In this document: one piece after another, positions 23,954 through 34,838 of the stretch
Layout of the letters: each line of letters begins with the position of its first letter
How positions within the stretch are numbered: position 1 is the first letter of the stretch
From: Begonia masoniana
Lineage: Eukaryota > Streptophyta > Magnoliopsida > Cucurbitales > Begoniaceae
Direction: 5' to 3'
DNA: 64,000 nt
Assembly: GCA_022432975.1 (NCBI GenBank)
Contig: CM039508.1
Location: 15,127,549 to 15,191,548, forward strand
The notes under the pieces: model-generated
What the model was told of the DNA's origin: nothing
What the model saw: the letters and a program-made list of their open reading frames with translations, nothing else
Databases searched by the model: none
Position numbers and translations under genes: made by a program

Positions 23954-24196
23954 TGTTGAGAATTGAACAATAATAATTGAGAAAAAGAAAATAAACGCTG
24001 AAACACAGGAATATCAAAATTTACGTGGAAAATTTTAAACGAGAAAAAATCACGGACATGAGAAATTTACTATAAGAAATCAAGGTACAATTGAGTTTTG
24101 TGACTCAAATATCCATATAAAGAGAAAACTTAAAACCCTAATATTGATATACAAATCCGACCTGATTTACAATTTTTGTCAAACCAAACTCTAACA
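23954..24196 (-). repeat. 5' LTR of small copia element
   Basis: A 243-bp partner of 21272-21520. It ends CTCAACA on the minus strand, followed by TT and the primer-binding site. Confidence 0.85.
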
Positions 24197-24201
24197 GTAG
24201 C

Positions 24202-24799
24202 AATATTCAAGAGTAAATTATGATATTTATAAACGAAACACTATGAAGTTTCAATGCGGCTTTGGCTAACCTATTATTAACCTATTATGTTTTATATACA
24301 CGTTCTTAGCACATAAAGTATTGGTTGAAATTAGTAACATTTGATTGAGCTAATTATCATCAAGCACCACTTAATTTTCTATAATATTTTCCATGTATGA
24401 TTCCACAACGTGCACTTTGGGATAATAAACATATTCTAAATCTTATGTGACGAGTGCAACTTTACATGCAATTATGTGACGGTGGCCAAAAAACTCCCAT
24501 TCTCTCAATTAAAATAACCCTTCTTCTGATTAGGACTTCCAATTTAGCATTATCCATTTCATTTTATATTTAATCTAATCGTCTTTCAACTAATGATAAA
24601 TTAAACTTGTTTACCAATGAATTTTCAAGGAAATTTGGAAAATTATGTCACGGTTTGGAAGATTAGAGACATGTAATTTTCCCATTCATCGTGCCTTGTT
24701 TGTTTACCAAGAAAATTAAGAACCCAATTTTCCCGCCGGAGAAAATTGTGAGCAAAAATGGAGAAGAAGAACGGTCGTCGTGGAAGAGCCGCCGTCCGT
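24202..24799. other. Spacer downstream of the AAA-ATPase
   Basis: AT-rich region holding the 3' flank of the minus-strand gene. No further gene is seen. Confidence 0.6.
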
Positions 24800-26309
24800 T
24801 CACATTTGTTGTTCTTTCTCATCTTTCTCTTCAAACCCAGACCCTTCTTTTGGACTGTCTAATGCTCTCTTCTCCTGTTCTTCTTCTTCGTCTGATCCAT
24901 TCTTCTCTCCCATTCCGCCATTCTTCTCTCTCTTCCGAGCTCTGGCCTTCAGCTCCTCCAAAAGCTCCCTCACCGCCTTCTCTTTGTTTCTTCTGTTTTT
25001 TATCAGAACTTCACTCACGTCCGCCGGAGTCATCTCCGCTTCGTCAATAACCTCCTCGAATTCCAACCAGACCTCGCCGGACATATCGCCGTCTTCGTAC
25101 TGCAAGTAATTTTTCAGAAGAATCTTCAATGCCGGAAAAGAACAGAAGCTCATGAAAATATGCATGTCCATTCTCCCACTTCTTAACAATGCCGTATCGA
25201 GCTTTTCGATATGATTCGTAGTGAAGACGAAAATCCTCTCACTCCCACAGCAAGACCATAACCCATCAGTAAAATTCAATAAACCAGAGAGAGTTATCGA
25301 ATTTCCGCCATCTTCGCCGGTTCTCATCTCTCCGGAGTCATAGCAACTCCGGGAAATCGAACTGTTAGTGGGATTTGAACTGGTTTTGTTTCTGTTTCCC
25401 AAATTAATCGAACAATCAATATCTTCGATTACAATGATTGATTTCGAGCTCGTTTTCATCAAGAGTTTCCTCAGTTCAGAATTATTATGAACTTCTGTAA
25501 GTTCCAGATCGTAGATATCGTAGCCGAGAAAATTCGCCATAGCTGCAATCATACTCGATTTTCCAGTCCCGGGAGGGCCATAAAGAAGATAACCCCTCTT
25601 CCAGGCTCTACCAGTTTTCTGATAGAACGATTCGCCATTGGCGAAATCCTCAAGATCTTCCATTATTTCCTTCTTCTTCCTTGGATCAATGGCAAGAGTT
25701 TCGAATGTGCTCGGGTGCTTTAAAGGAACAGATTCCCATGGATGACCTCTCGAATCCAGCGAACCACCTCTCGAATTCGTGTACAAAAGCCGATCCTGAT
25801 TCTTCCTCCTGATTTCATTCGCTTTCTCCATAATATAATCAAGATACGAGTTCAAAATCAGAGCTTTATCTTTCTTGTTGATTCTAAGAGTAAACCCTCT
25901 TTTCTCCTCCGGCAACGGCCGCCATGAGAAAGTCTGTGTTTGTCTCTGGGTGACGACGTGCTCCCACTGAAGAGCAACTCCGGCAAAGGTGTCAGCGATG
26001 GAATCGTTATTGGAGAGGCCAAACGTGACCGGAGCTGGAATTCAGAGCTCGTGTCACGCTCAAGCGACTTCCCGTGTTCGAGACGGAGGAGCTCAGGTAG
26101 AGCTGTACGGCGTTGTAGAGCTCATTGGTGTTCACTCCGTCGATCTCGGTAATGTCAAAGTACACATAAGAGGAGAAGCACTGGAAAATCCTGCTAAAGA
26201 GTTTGACGACGGCGAATCGGAGCTCCGGCGGTAGAACGGTTTGGAGAAGCGTTTGACAGAAGGCAAAAACGCCGAGAATAGAGGCCAAAGAGGTCCAATA
26301 CTCCTTCAT
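24800..26309 (-). pseudogene. BCS1-type AAA-ATPase, At5g57480-like, with one-base frameshift
   Basis: An intron-less, plant-type mitochondrial/ER AAA-ATPase of the BCS1/OM66 group. The first frame starts MKEYWTSLASILGVFAFCQT (26309) with a hydrophobic N-terminal anchor at residues 8-28. The AAA-associated N domain follows, including YFDITEIDGVNTNELYNAVQ. After about residue 93 the frame is lost: one extra base in the GG pair at 26029-26030 (minus sense) leads to TAA 7 codons later. The rest is open in the shifted frame to 24800. In the 371-codon downstream frame, Walker A GPPGTGKS is at 113-120, Walker B IIVIEDID at 160-167, sensor-1 FTTNHIEKLD at 231-240 and the arginine-finger region SGRMD at 246-250. 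The tail is acidic and lysine-rich. Both parts give about 502 codons, normal for the family. All catalytic motifs are intact, so this is a very recent null allele or a sequence error. ATP hydrolysis and membrane location are inferred from family. Confidence 0.93.
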
Positions 26310-26607
26310 ATTGTTTAGATTCCAAAAACTAGGAGTTGTATGACAAAATTGAAAGATGAAAGAGATGGTGTTAATAAATCAGGTTAATGAGAAATGGGTA
26401 GGAGTTAGATTTGCGCGAGGAAGAAGAAAACTTTATGGGGTTGAGAGCAAAGAAGGAACAGTAAATTCTAAGCTTCCTCCATTTTTCTTTATCTGAAGCT
26501 TTGAAGAAATGACAGAAGAACCAGAGATAAGCGTTAAAAAATGAGGCAAGAGAGACGAAAAGGAGAGAAATTTAAGCGTCTGAAAACTAAAGATGAGGTT
26601 GGGGTGA

Positions 26608-26614
26608 TTTTATA
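26608..26614 (-). promoter_or_regulatory. TATA box of the AAA-ATPase gene
   Basis: TATAAAA on the minus strand about 300 bp upstream of the start codon, which would give a roughly 270-nt leader. A W-box-like TTTGACC lies at about 26645-26655 upstream. W boxes are common in promoters of stress-induced members of this family, but their use here is inferred. Confidence 0.55.
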
Positions 26615-26954
26615 GGTGTGCTGTGGAAAAGGTCTAATAATTCTGCGTTTTACTTTGACCGGAAGCCTGCGTTCAGAACTGGACATGGGAGGAGGACGAA
26701 GGTGATTGGCGTTGATCAAACAGGTCCATTAAAATTGGGCAGGTCTCGAAGTCTTGAAAAAGAAGTAATTAATTTATGGCATGGGCGTCCGGTGCGGGAT
26801 TTCGCTATCGTGGAAGCTCACACCCGAGAAGGTTTTGAAACTCCTCCAAGCGCGAATGCCCCAACATTAGCCTGTAAATACATGAAATTTTAGATTTGGT
26901 TGTTTCTTATGTTATTTGAATTTTGGGGATAGACTACATGGAATACTAATAGAT

Positions 26955-27345
26955 TTTAGGACAGCAATTTAAAGATTTAATAGACTTTGATAATAGTGAA
27001 TGTTAAAATTTAATTGAATTAATTCTCATAGTTTTTAGAGGAATAATTTATACCATCCATATATAATGCATTCAATTTAAAGATTTAATGGAATTAATTT
27101 GATTTGATTGAAAAAATTTGTATTTTTGGTTCAAAATTTCTATATATAACACGATAAATCTAATTCAATTAAATCCTTAAATTGTTAGCCTGAAATCTAC
27201 TCATATTTCATATAAGAGTATCCTGAATTATATATGGAAACTTTGTACATGAAAAATTTGATTACAAAATACATGTGATTTGAATTAATTCCATTAAATT
27301 TTAACATTCACAACTATCAAATTTAAATTGACTTTTTAAATTTAA
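26955..27345. mobile_element. Inverted-repeat MITE candidate
   Basis: Arms of about 65-75 bp (26955-27030 and 27275-27345) are imperfect reverse complements. Both contain GTGAATGTTAAAATTTAAT and GAATTAATT in inverted order. The interior is AT-rich and non-coding. I could not define a target duplication, so the superfamily is open. Confidence 0.55.
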
Positions 27346-29382
27346 TGCCATTATAATTTTATTATTTAGTACATGAACCAAATAATTCATACGACTTAAA
27401 CATGCAAATTTATAGTAATATGAAACTTAAAAATGATGCAATATATACAAATTCATCTTTAAATTTTCTTATTTATAGATGACTATTGTTGGTGCCTAAC
27501 GCGATATAAATAAAAACAACCAACGTCGTTCTATTTTTAGTTGAAAATTTGTTTTGTTGATTTCCAGGGTTGAGGAGCGAGAGTGAACCTGAACTTCAGC
27601 GAGACAAATGTTTAATAGAAAATTGGACGGCGAGTTTGTTGTATCATAATTAAAAGTTTTTCTTTTACTTAAAAAAATGTAATAAAAATATTACTTTCAT
27701 TAGAGTAACTTATAAAATAAAGTTTGAGGTTATTTATAAATTAGACTTTTAATCTATTAGAAATCTAGATCATGGAATCAATTTACTTGTTAAATTCATT
27801 ACCTGTATATCATATTTTCTATTTAATTACATATTCTAACTCAATTTCTAACTATTTCAACGATTTCTAATCTTATTTCAAATTTTATCAATTTCTTCTT
27901 TATCATTCGAATTTTATTGAGAGATTAACTAAGTTCTAAGTCAGATTAGAAATTTTTATAAGGGATAAAATTCTAGTTAAAACACTTGATTGAATGAAAA
28001 CATGATATACACTTCATCGATTTAATGGATAATTTGGCAAGAATATGCAAATTGCTAATAATTAAAAGAGTAATATTTGGTCTGCCGACACCATAGTTTA
28101 AGGTCAAACCATAAACATTAAAGATTAAATTACACTTCACTTTATTTTCAAATCAACAATTTTGACCAAGACCAACAGAAGTTTTTTTATATTACAATGT
28201 TTAATTTTATTAATATTTTAAATGAAGTATAGGATAAACAAACTAGATTGAGACTGTGACAAACTAGTTGTTCTTGTAGAAAATAATTAATCAAAAAATA
28301 AAACAACCCATCTTTTCATAGAAGATTTCATTTTAGATTTAATACTTTTTTTATTATTATTTGAATAGTTTTGCATGTGGAAATGAGAGGCCGCATAGGC
28401 TGGCGGAGCCAAGGAGCAAATCAATTAACAGCAATCAAAATGCAAAACAACAAAACTCAGTTTTGGAGTTTATGAGGAGCCAGAAAACCCAGAAAAGCAA
28501 CAATTATTTTCTTAAATAATTCAAAATAATCATATATATATATATACCCGATCTTAGATTATTGTTCTTAGCGCATTAATAGATTATTTTGAGTAATAAT
28601 AAATATGTAATTTATTTATTGAAATTTAGAATTATTGTTTTAATGGGAAATGAAGAGCATTAAACTGAAACTGATAGAAGTGGGCCAAAACGTTCTTCAG
28701 ATTTCACTCTCGATTCCTTCATAAATGATTTATTACTATTTCTCTGTTTCTGCCATTATAGGTTGCTTGATCTGGTTGATAAAATCTTATGAACATTTTT
28801 TCTGGAATCTTCAATTATTTATTATCCTCTCTGTTCCAAGCCAGCCGTTGGCAATTTTCAGCAGCAAATAAACGAAAGAGAAACTGTTCTTATTAATTTA
28901 AATTATGTTTAATACATAATAATTCAACAGATTAAATCTTTGTTTATTTTAAGAGTAGATTAATCGTGATTTAGGGTTTATATTCATGCAGTACTCTACA
29001 AGCTCTGATGATCCATAGATTTGTTATAATGGGCTCTGTGGCCTAGATCCTGTTTCCTATGCTGTTGCTGTTTTCTATCTATAATTTTAATTTAGCAGGA
29101 ATATTGAAGAAAATACTATAATTTATTTTTTAGAAAATAGGAAAATAGAAATATTCATAAAATAAGAATGGTATTCAGAAAATATTCCAAAAAAATATTA
29201 AAAAAAACTCCAACTCGTTTTCAATAATTTTATAATCACGATCTGCACTGCTTGATATGCTGAGAGATATTCTATTTCTCTGTAAAAAGAGTAGGCATAA
29301 TGATATGCCTATATAATCGTTATCGGTATCTGTCGATATTTATATATATATATAATATAACGTATATATTCTTTGAACAGGT

Positions 29383-29416
29383 GAGAAGTGACGAGAGAAA
29401 ATCAATGTCACTTCTC
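29383..29416. repeat. Short hairpin GAGAAGTGAC/GTCACTTCTC
   Basis: A perfect 10-bp stem (29383-29392 and 29407-29416) with a 14-base loop. It lies just after a TA microsatellite in the leader-like region. Confidence 0.6.
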
Positions 29417-29856
29417 TCGCCAGTTTTGTTTTCTTCTGGTTCATATCTGAAAGACAGTGACCATTTGAAGTGAGAGAGAGAGAGAAGTACAGTTTTTTAT
29501 AATTTATTTTACTCTTAATATATGATTAAATTAATCTGTCATCGCTTTGATTCTCTAAACCCTAGTTTCTCTCTCCAATTTCTGATGAACTTTCTCTCTC
29601 AGTAATTTTGTTTTCTAGTTCTTTACGTGCTCACCAACAACCACCTCAAATAAACAAAGAAGAAATCCGTTCAAGTAAACCTCACACTTCACGTAAAGAA
29701 ACTGGTTTCTCTCTCTCTCTTGTTTCTCTCGGTGCCTGAAAGAAGAGTCAGAGACGCCGTACAATCATGAGAAAGAAACACACGTAAACCAAAGGAAGGC
29801 TACAAATGAAAGAAAGGACGGAGAGGATGCAGAGAATCTCCATGCATGTATGCATG

Positions 29857-29881
29857 TATTTATTTATTTATTTATTTATTT
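29857..29881. repeat. TATT microsatellite
   Basis: About six TATT units directly follow a GCATGTAT duplication. Confidence 0.85.
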
Positions 29882-30838
29882 GATCTGTCCAGTTGGTTCT
29901 CTTCTGTCTGTGACGACATCCGTAATCAAATTGTTTAGGTTTCAGGTGAGTCCATGTACGACTTTTCTATTTCTCATAAATTATCAAGAATTTAGCTACA
30001 GTATTTAATTATTGGTATTATATATTAATATTCTTGCGTACATCTAAGTTTCTCTTAATTAAATTTTTATCAAATGTTTAAAATAAGTACACTATGGCAT
30101 TGCAAAGAATTATGTACCATTTCTAAAATTTAATAGTTTGGATTAAAAATATTTTAATAATTTATATCATACTTTATGGTTTCTACGTATCATATTATTG
30201 AGTTTATAGAGCTTTTTAAATGGAATTCATATGAATTAAAATAGAAAATGAAAAGGTTTCCGACACCATCTAGAGTGCATCATAAATTGGGATTTTTTAG
30301 GTTCACGGAAAGCATAAGAACCACATTAAAAAATGCAAATCTTGCTTACCTGAGGAACTTTATCGTGAAGATCAACGAAAAGATGGTCTTCAAGAGTTAT
30401 CACAAGATGATATACAGAAGCAAGGCCTGGTCCTTATTTGACTTCAAACACTTGATAAGTAAATGTTTATGAAATCTATTACTCCATGTTTTACAAACTA
30501 AAAAAAAGTAGATAGTGCTTGCATTAACTAAACGACATACCTGAAATAGCGGACTCTAATTTGTGCAATTATTTTACAGCTTATTTAGCACGTCCTCAAA
30601 TTTCAACAACATTCCAGAAATAACATATGATTAAACAACAAAGGACAAACAACATAATAAAAAGAAAACATATTTGAGATTGAAATAGTGGTTGAGACAG
30701 TAAAGAAGATTCCAAAGCCATTTAGAAAATAGATAAACAAAAACTTTAGTCACATAAGAAGGAAGGAGACAAACTTTCCAAAGAGAAGAGTTTGGCAATA
30801 AATGTGCATAGATAAATTTATACTAAAAAAAAACGTTT

Positions 30839-31290
30839 CAAAAAGACTTATTCATGCAATAGATACTTACCTAAGAAGATAGAAACTATTAACTATGAGG
30901 CAGAAGAAAATTTTGAAACTCGATACCAAAGGAAGTCTTTGACACTGTTGACAAAGAATGAATGTTTGAATCATTTCTTAAACTAATTTTGGTGTAGTTC
31001 TCTTTCATGTATTTTTATCTCTACTTTAAAATGAAAGGTTAAATCAATTGAATGTTAATAGTGCACAAGCTAATATTTGAAAAAGACTTGATCATGTAAT
31101 AAATACTTATCTAAGAAGATAGAAACTGTGAATGAAACCATGAGGAAGTCTTTGACATTGTCAACAAAGAATGAAATGTTGAATCATTTCCTAAACTAAT
31201 TTGGATGTACTTCTCTTTCATGTATTTTTATCTATACGTTTCAGTATGAAAGGTCAAATGAATTGAATGTTAATAGTGCACAAGCATACA
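30839..31290. repeat. Tandem duplication, 241-bp period
   Basis: Two head-to-tail units start AAAAAGACTT at 30839 and 31080. Both contain CTAAGAAGATAGAAACT, GGAAGTCTTTGACA and TTAATAGTGCACAAGC. They lie just past the C-terminal end of the Helitron helicase remnant. Confidence 0.88.
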
Positions 31291-31861
31291 TTCTCCTATG
31301 TGATCTTTGACAGTAAATGGTCTAGTCTTTGCATGAGCTATCTGTGTGCTTTCAAACATTCCAGCACATATCCTCAAGCCATGTCTAAGCTTTTTGGTCC
31401 TCATCCTTGTTGAATTATTAGTGAAAGTGAGATCTCCTAATAACTTTCAAAACATATTGGTAAGAAAAGAGACAAACTTGATAATATATGGAGCCAAATT
31501 TGGGACACATTGATCATCATGTAAAGCAAAAGTAAGTAAACATCACGGAGACGTGAAGACATTATATACATGATTGAATCCCAAACAAAACAAAATATTT
31601 TATGCTATGCATGGACAAAATGGAAAACATTGACAAAACAAGTTTTGGGGTAAACGTAATCAAATCAAAAACATTACCTGCTCAACAATTTACAAAGCAA
31701 AGGATTCTGGCCTAGACACCTTATTAGCTACAGAGCTCCTGTGCAATAGGAAAAAAACTATTAGTCTTTGAGTTTGTAGAAGATGTAGTTGTATTCAAAA
31801 GAAAAAAATAATAAGTACATATAAATTTGCACGTATTGCGAATACATTTAGAAGAGCAAAT

Positions 31862-32635
31862 AATTTATGCAATAGTATGGAATTCACTATTGATTTCATT
31901 CAAGATTTCTTTGTAGACGAAATTTTCCTCTAAATTTGGTAGGTTTGTCCACATATTTGGCGGTCTAATAAGTACTCGGACAGATGACAAATTCTTAGCC
32001 CATAATAGAGAAACATATAGCTGTCTATGAGAGAAAACAGGATCTGAGAGATAAAGGAAGACAAAATTCATTGATTGACCTTGTGCCTTACTTATTGTCA
32101 TAAAAAAACAAAGACATATAGAAAACTGTGTGCGTTTGAAAGAATAAACATTCTTTTCCATTTTCAAGTGGAAGAAATGGTATACGAGGTAACAAAACAC
32201 GTTTGCCACTGTAATATCCTATACATATTTCTTTGTCGATAACATTCTTTTTAAAATGTCGGCATATGAGCCGCGTACCATTACAAAGTCCTTATGACAG
32301 GTTGATATTGCGAAGCAACATGACTGGACAATTTGACTTTAAAAGTAATTCATGAGGAGGAAATTTAGAAGGTTTTAAGGTATTAATAAAATCTTGGTTA
32401 GCATTTTCACTTGTTGACTTCAAGACATTATCAAAGTTGTAGTAGCAAATAAGCTCCGTAAGAAAACGCTCAATCAAAATTTTGTTTAAAATGTGAACAT
32501 ATTAATTTTTTGGAGACAAGATTTCTTTATGAACTATTTCACTGAAGTTTTCTACAAAATCATTGAAATGGAGAAAAACAATATTTAACAATATAGATAA
32601 TGAGCTAAAATCATCAATATAAGGAATGATAATAT
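31862..32635 (-). pseudogene. Helitron helicase, C-terminal block
   Basis: Two minus-strand frames match the C-terminal part of the plant Helitron Rep-helicase (PIF1-like). 32477-32292 reads PSKFPPHELLLKSNCPVMLL, the pre-motif-VI region. 32209-31865 carries CFFMTISKAQGQSMNFVFLY followed by LSDPVFSHRQLYVSLL, corresponding to helicase motifs V/VI. Several shifts and stops separate the pieces. The sequence is cut at 32635 by element A and continues at 40621. The protein would have unwound DNA during rolling-circle transposition. This copy is dead. Confidence 0.88.
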
Positions 32636-33257
32636 TGTAACACCCGGTTTTCGACAGGTTTTCAATTTTCTACATATGAATAATATTTTCGTAAATATAC
32701 CAAATTAAGCCCGTTTTGCAAATGGAAAATTTTATTAGAACTCTATAAATAAATTGGAGTATCTGGAGAAATGAGGGAATTTTTGAAGATGTAACGCGGA
32801 TTTTACGAGATTTGGGTATTTCTCGTAATATAGGGGTATTTTAGTAAATATAGCAAACTAAACCCGTTTTATGAACGGAGAGTTTTATTAGGATCCTTAT
32901 GATTTATAGGGATTTTAGGAAAAATAAGAGAATTTTGGGAATTCAAATCGATGGTATAACGCCAAAGTTCCGTTTATAACCCTATAGCGTTTTAATACGT
33001 AAAAGTAGTAAATTTAGTCCATTTTACGAATGGATTAATGGTGTTTGGGTGATTGTTAAGTTAATGTTGGGGTTGATTGAGAATGGAGAAATCCATTAAT
33101 GGAGTTTAAGGTTTGTGAGCGTAAGATGCTCGATGAAATGCCCGAGTGAGGTTTATTAGAATTTTAGGAAAATTTCCTTTAGCTAGGAGTTTCGTTAAAC
33201 TTCGAAATTCGATCTCCTAGGACCGATTTTAATAATGATTATTGTGAATTGGCCTAG

Positions 33258-33302
33258 GTGAACAAAGCTCGTGGATGGAGCTCGGCTTTCTACGGACGAC
33301 AG
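33258..33302 (+). other. 45-nt splice-flanked segment in LTR A
   Basis: Bounded by GGCCTAG upstream and CAG|GTAAGT downstream. The same 45-nt length occurs at 7402-7446, 43220-43264, 57826-57870 and 63099-63143 (minus strand). Related segments lie at 2814-2861 and 50670-50713. Confidence 0.65.
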
Positions 33303-34318
33303 GTAAGTTCTCGTGACTTACTGTGGCCGATTGGCCTACACCATAAGTCGAATTTTGATGTTGAGGATTATTTGGTGATATTTATGTTTATATGCTTTGG
33401 TTGGGTAGTTTAGGGTTAGTTGTTTTGTAGGTTATGTTTGTATTGTTTTGATGGTACGCACGTTGTATGTTTATGTTACGCTTTTATTGTCATGTATCAT
33501 CGTTTTATAAATGTCATGAAAAATGGATTTATGCATGGATTTAACGAAAGAAAATGAAATGTGATGACTTAAATAGACGACTGAAATGAGACGACTGAAA
33601 TGTGACGACTAACACGAACTGATAAATGAAATGAATGCACGAAAGTTTATAAAAATTGCATATACATGTTCATGCATTGTCACTTACGTAGAATTTACTG
33701 AAATTTATTCTCATAGGTGTCTGTATGGTGTAGGTGATTTCGAGACAGGTGAGGACGAGATCCCTCCACCCTTGGAATGAGCAGGTTGAAGAAGGGTGCC
33801 CGTAGGAGTGTGCTGGCGTAGTCGGTGCGACTTTTGACCCGTGGGGGACGATGTAAAGGTATTTTGGGTTAGAGACGGGAAGAAAATGTATCAATAGTAC
33901 ATGTAGGTCGATGTAGTGCTTGTATGAGAGTTTATAATGTTAATGAAAATATTTTGATGAATTATGAGTAAATTCTCTTTTGAATAGTCTTCGTACGATT
34001 GTTAGCTTCCGATTGGATAGGTTAGTCGTTGATGCTTTTAAAATCTTATTGGAACTGCTTGGAGTTTTCTTTTAAGTTTTATAGGAATTGATTAGTTTTT
34101 AAACGGATCCACGCAGTTCGTTTTCATGAAATTCTATTATGTTTTCAAGTACGTATCGAGTCAGTTTAGGCGATTGTTGGTTTAGAGAAATATGTGTGGG
34201 TTGAAGTGTTTTGTGACGAAAGTTTTTTGTTGTAGTATGATGTAGAGAAAAATGGAGGAGAAGCTAGAGGTGTGAAGTATGCAGGTGGAACTAAAGGAAA
34301 AACGAAGAATGGATGGCA

Positions 34319-34462
34319 GCTCTCTAGATTTCAAAATCCAGAGAGAGTACCGATCGATCGCCAGGGAGGGCGATCGATCAGCGCCCCTGCTGGCCAATGC
34401 GTTCCGGAAACAGAGCGCTAGCCGATCGATCGGCTGTTGAAGGGGCGATCGATCGCCTGCGT
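34319..34462 (+). repeat. Hairpin array in 5' LTR A
   Basis: One CTCTCT...AGAGAG hairpin (stem mismatch at the A of CTCTCTAG) is followed by perfect palindromes GCCGATCGATCGGC and GGCGATCGATCGCC. Confidence 0.8.
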
Positions 34463-34679
34463 AATTTTGCTGGTTCGGGCGATTTTACCCTTTTGGCCAA
34501 TTGCTTTCTGATGTTTTATTCTATATATGTTTATATTGTTTTATTCAGAGGAATTTCAATCTATTTCATATACCGGAAGCTTTGATTTAATGTTTAAAAA
34601 TAAAAGTTTACTAAATGTTTATCAAATGAAAAATTTTACGGGAATAATAAAGGGGATAGAACTAGGGACGTTACAATTA

Positions 34680-34691
34680 TGATATCAGAGC
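34680..34691 (+). other. Primer-binding site of element A
   Basis: TGATATCAGAGC, four bases after the LTR, differs by one base from the initiator tRNA-Met complement TGGTATCAGAGC. Confidence 0.8.
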
Positions 34692-34838
34692 CCCCAGGTT
34701 TTAAAATCGGTTCTGTAGACTGCTCAACTGTGTAAGCCACTACACGGACATGCTTCCTCAACTGTAAGTATGTTTAAATGCTTTCTTTGATTTCGATTTC
34801 TTAGGATTACTTGTTTTAACTTTTATAGGAGTGGCAAA

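Larger units (their letters stand above)
21272..24196 (-). mobile_element. Small non-autonomous copia element, TSD GTAGC
   Basis: Two similar LTRs in direct orientation flank this element: 5' LTR 23954-24196 and 3' LTR 21272-21520, on the minus strand. GTAGC occurs immediately outside both ends (21267-21271, 24197-24201). On the minus strand a primer-binding site TGGTATCAGAG (23941-23951) lies two bases inside the 5' LTR. A polypurine tract TCAAGGTGGAGAC (21521-21533) abuts the 3' LTR. The outer end of the 3' LTR starts AA instead of TG. The internal region has no gag or pol frame, and most of it is a nested gypsy LTR (21797-23498). Without that insertion the internal part would be only about 0.7 kb, so this is a TRIM-like or heavily deleted copia element. 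Confidence 0.85.
27346..30838. other. Intergenic, no confirmed gene
   Basis: AT-rich. 29400-29960 has CT-rich stretches, AAACCCTAG near 29560 and a TATT microsatellite, giving the look of a plant gene leader, but no coding frame follows. The 74-codon frame at 30248-30472 has no recognisable domain. Confidence 0.55.
32636..34675 (+). repeat. 5' LTR of element A (internally deleted)
   Basis: TGTAACACCCGG...GGGACGTTACA, 2040 bp. Compared with the 3' LTR it lacks about 467 bp, equivalent to 38411-38877. The break lies between GAACGG and GAATGG-type words (GAATGG at about 33029-33034). The lost part holds the pyrimidine-rich leader start and the CTAG|GTAAG donor. Other conserved landmarks remain: 45-nt segment 33258-33302, palindrome 33325-33336, hairpins 34319-34462. 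Confidence 0.9.

Noticed and set aside
24691..25109. Plus-strand frames of 109-119 codons
   Set aside because: Antisense shadows of the AAA-ATPase C-terminal coding region.
30248..30472. 74-codon plus-strand frame
   Set aside because: No recognisable motif, AT-rich surroundings and no promoter or splice context.
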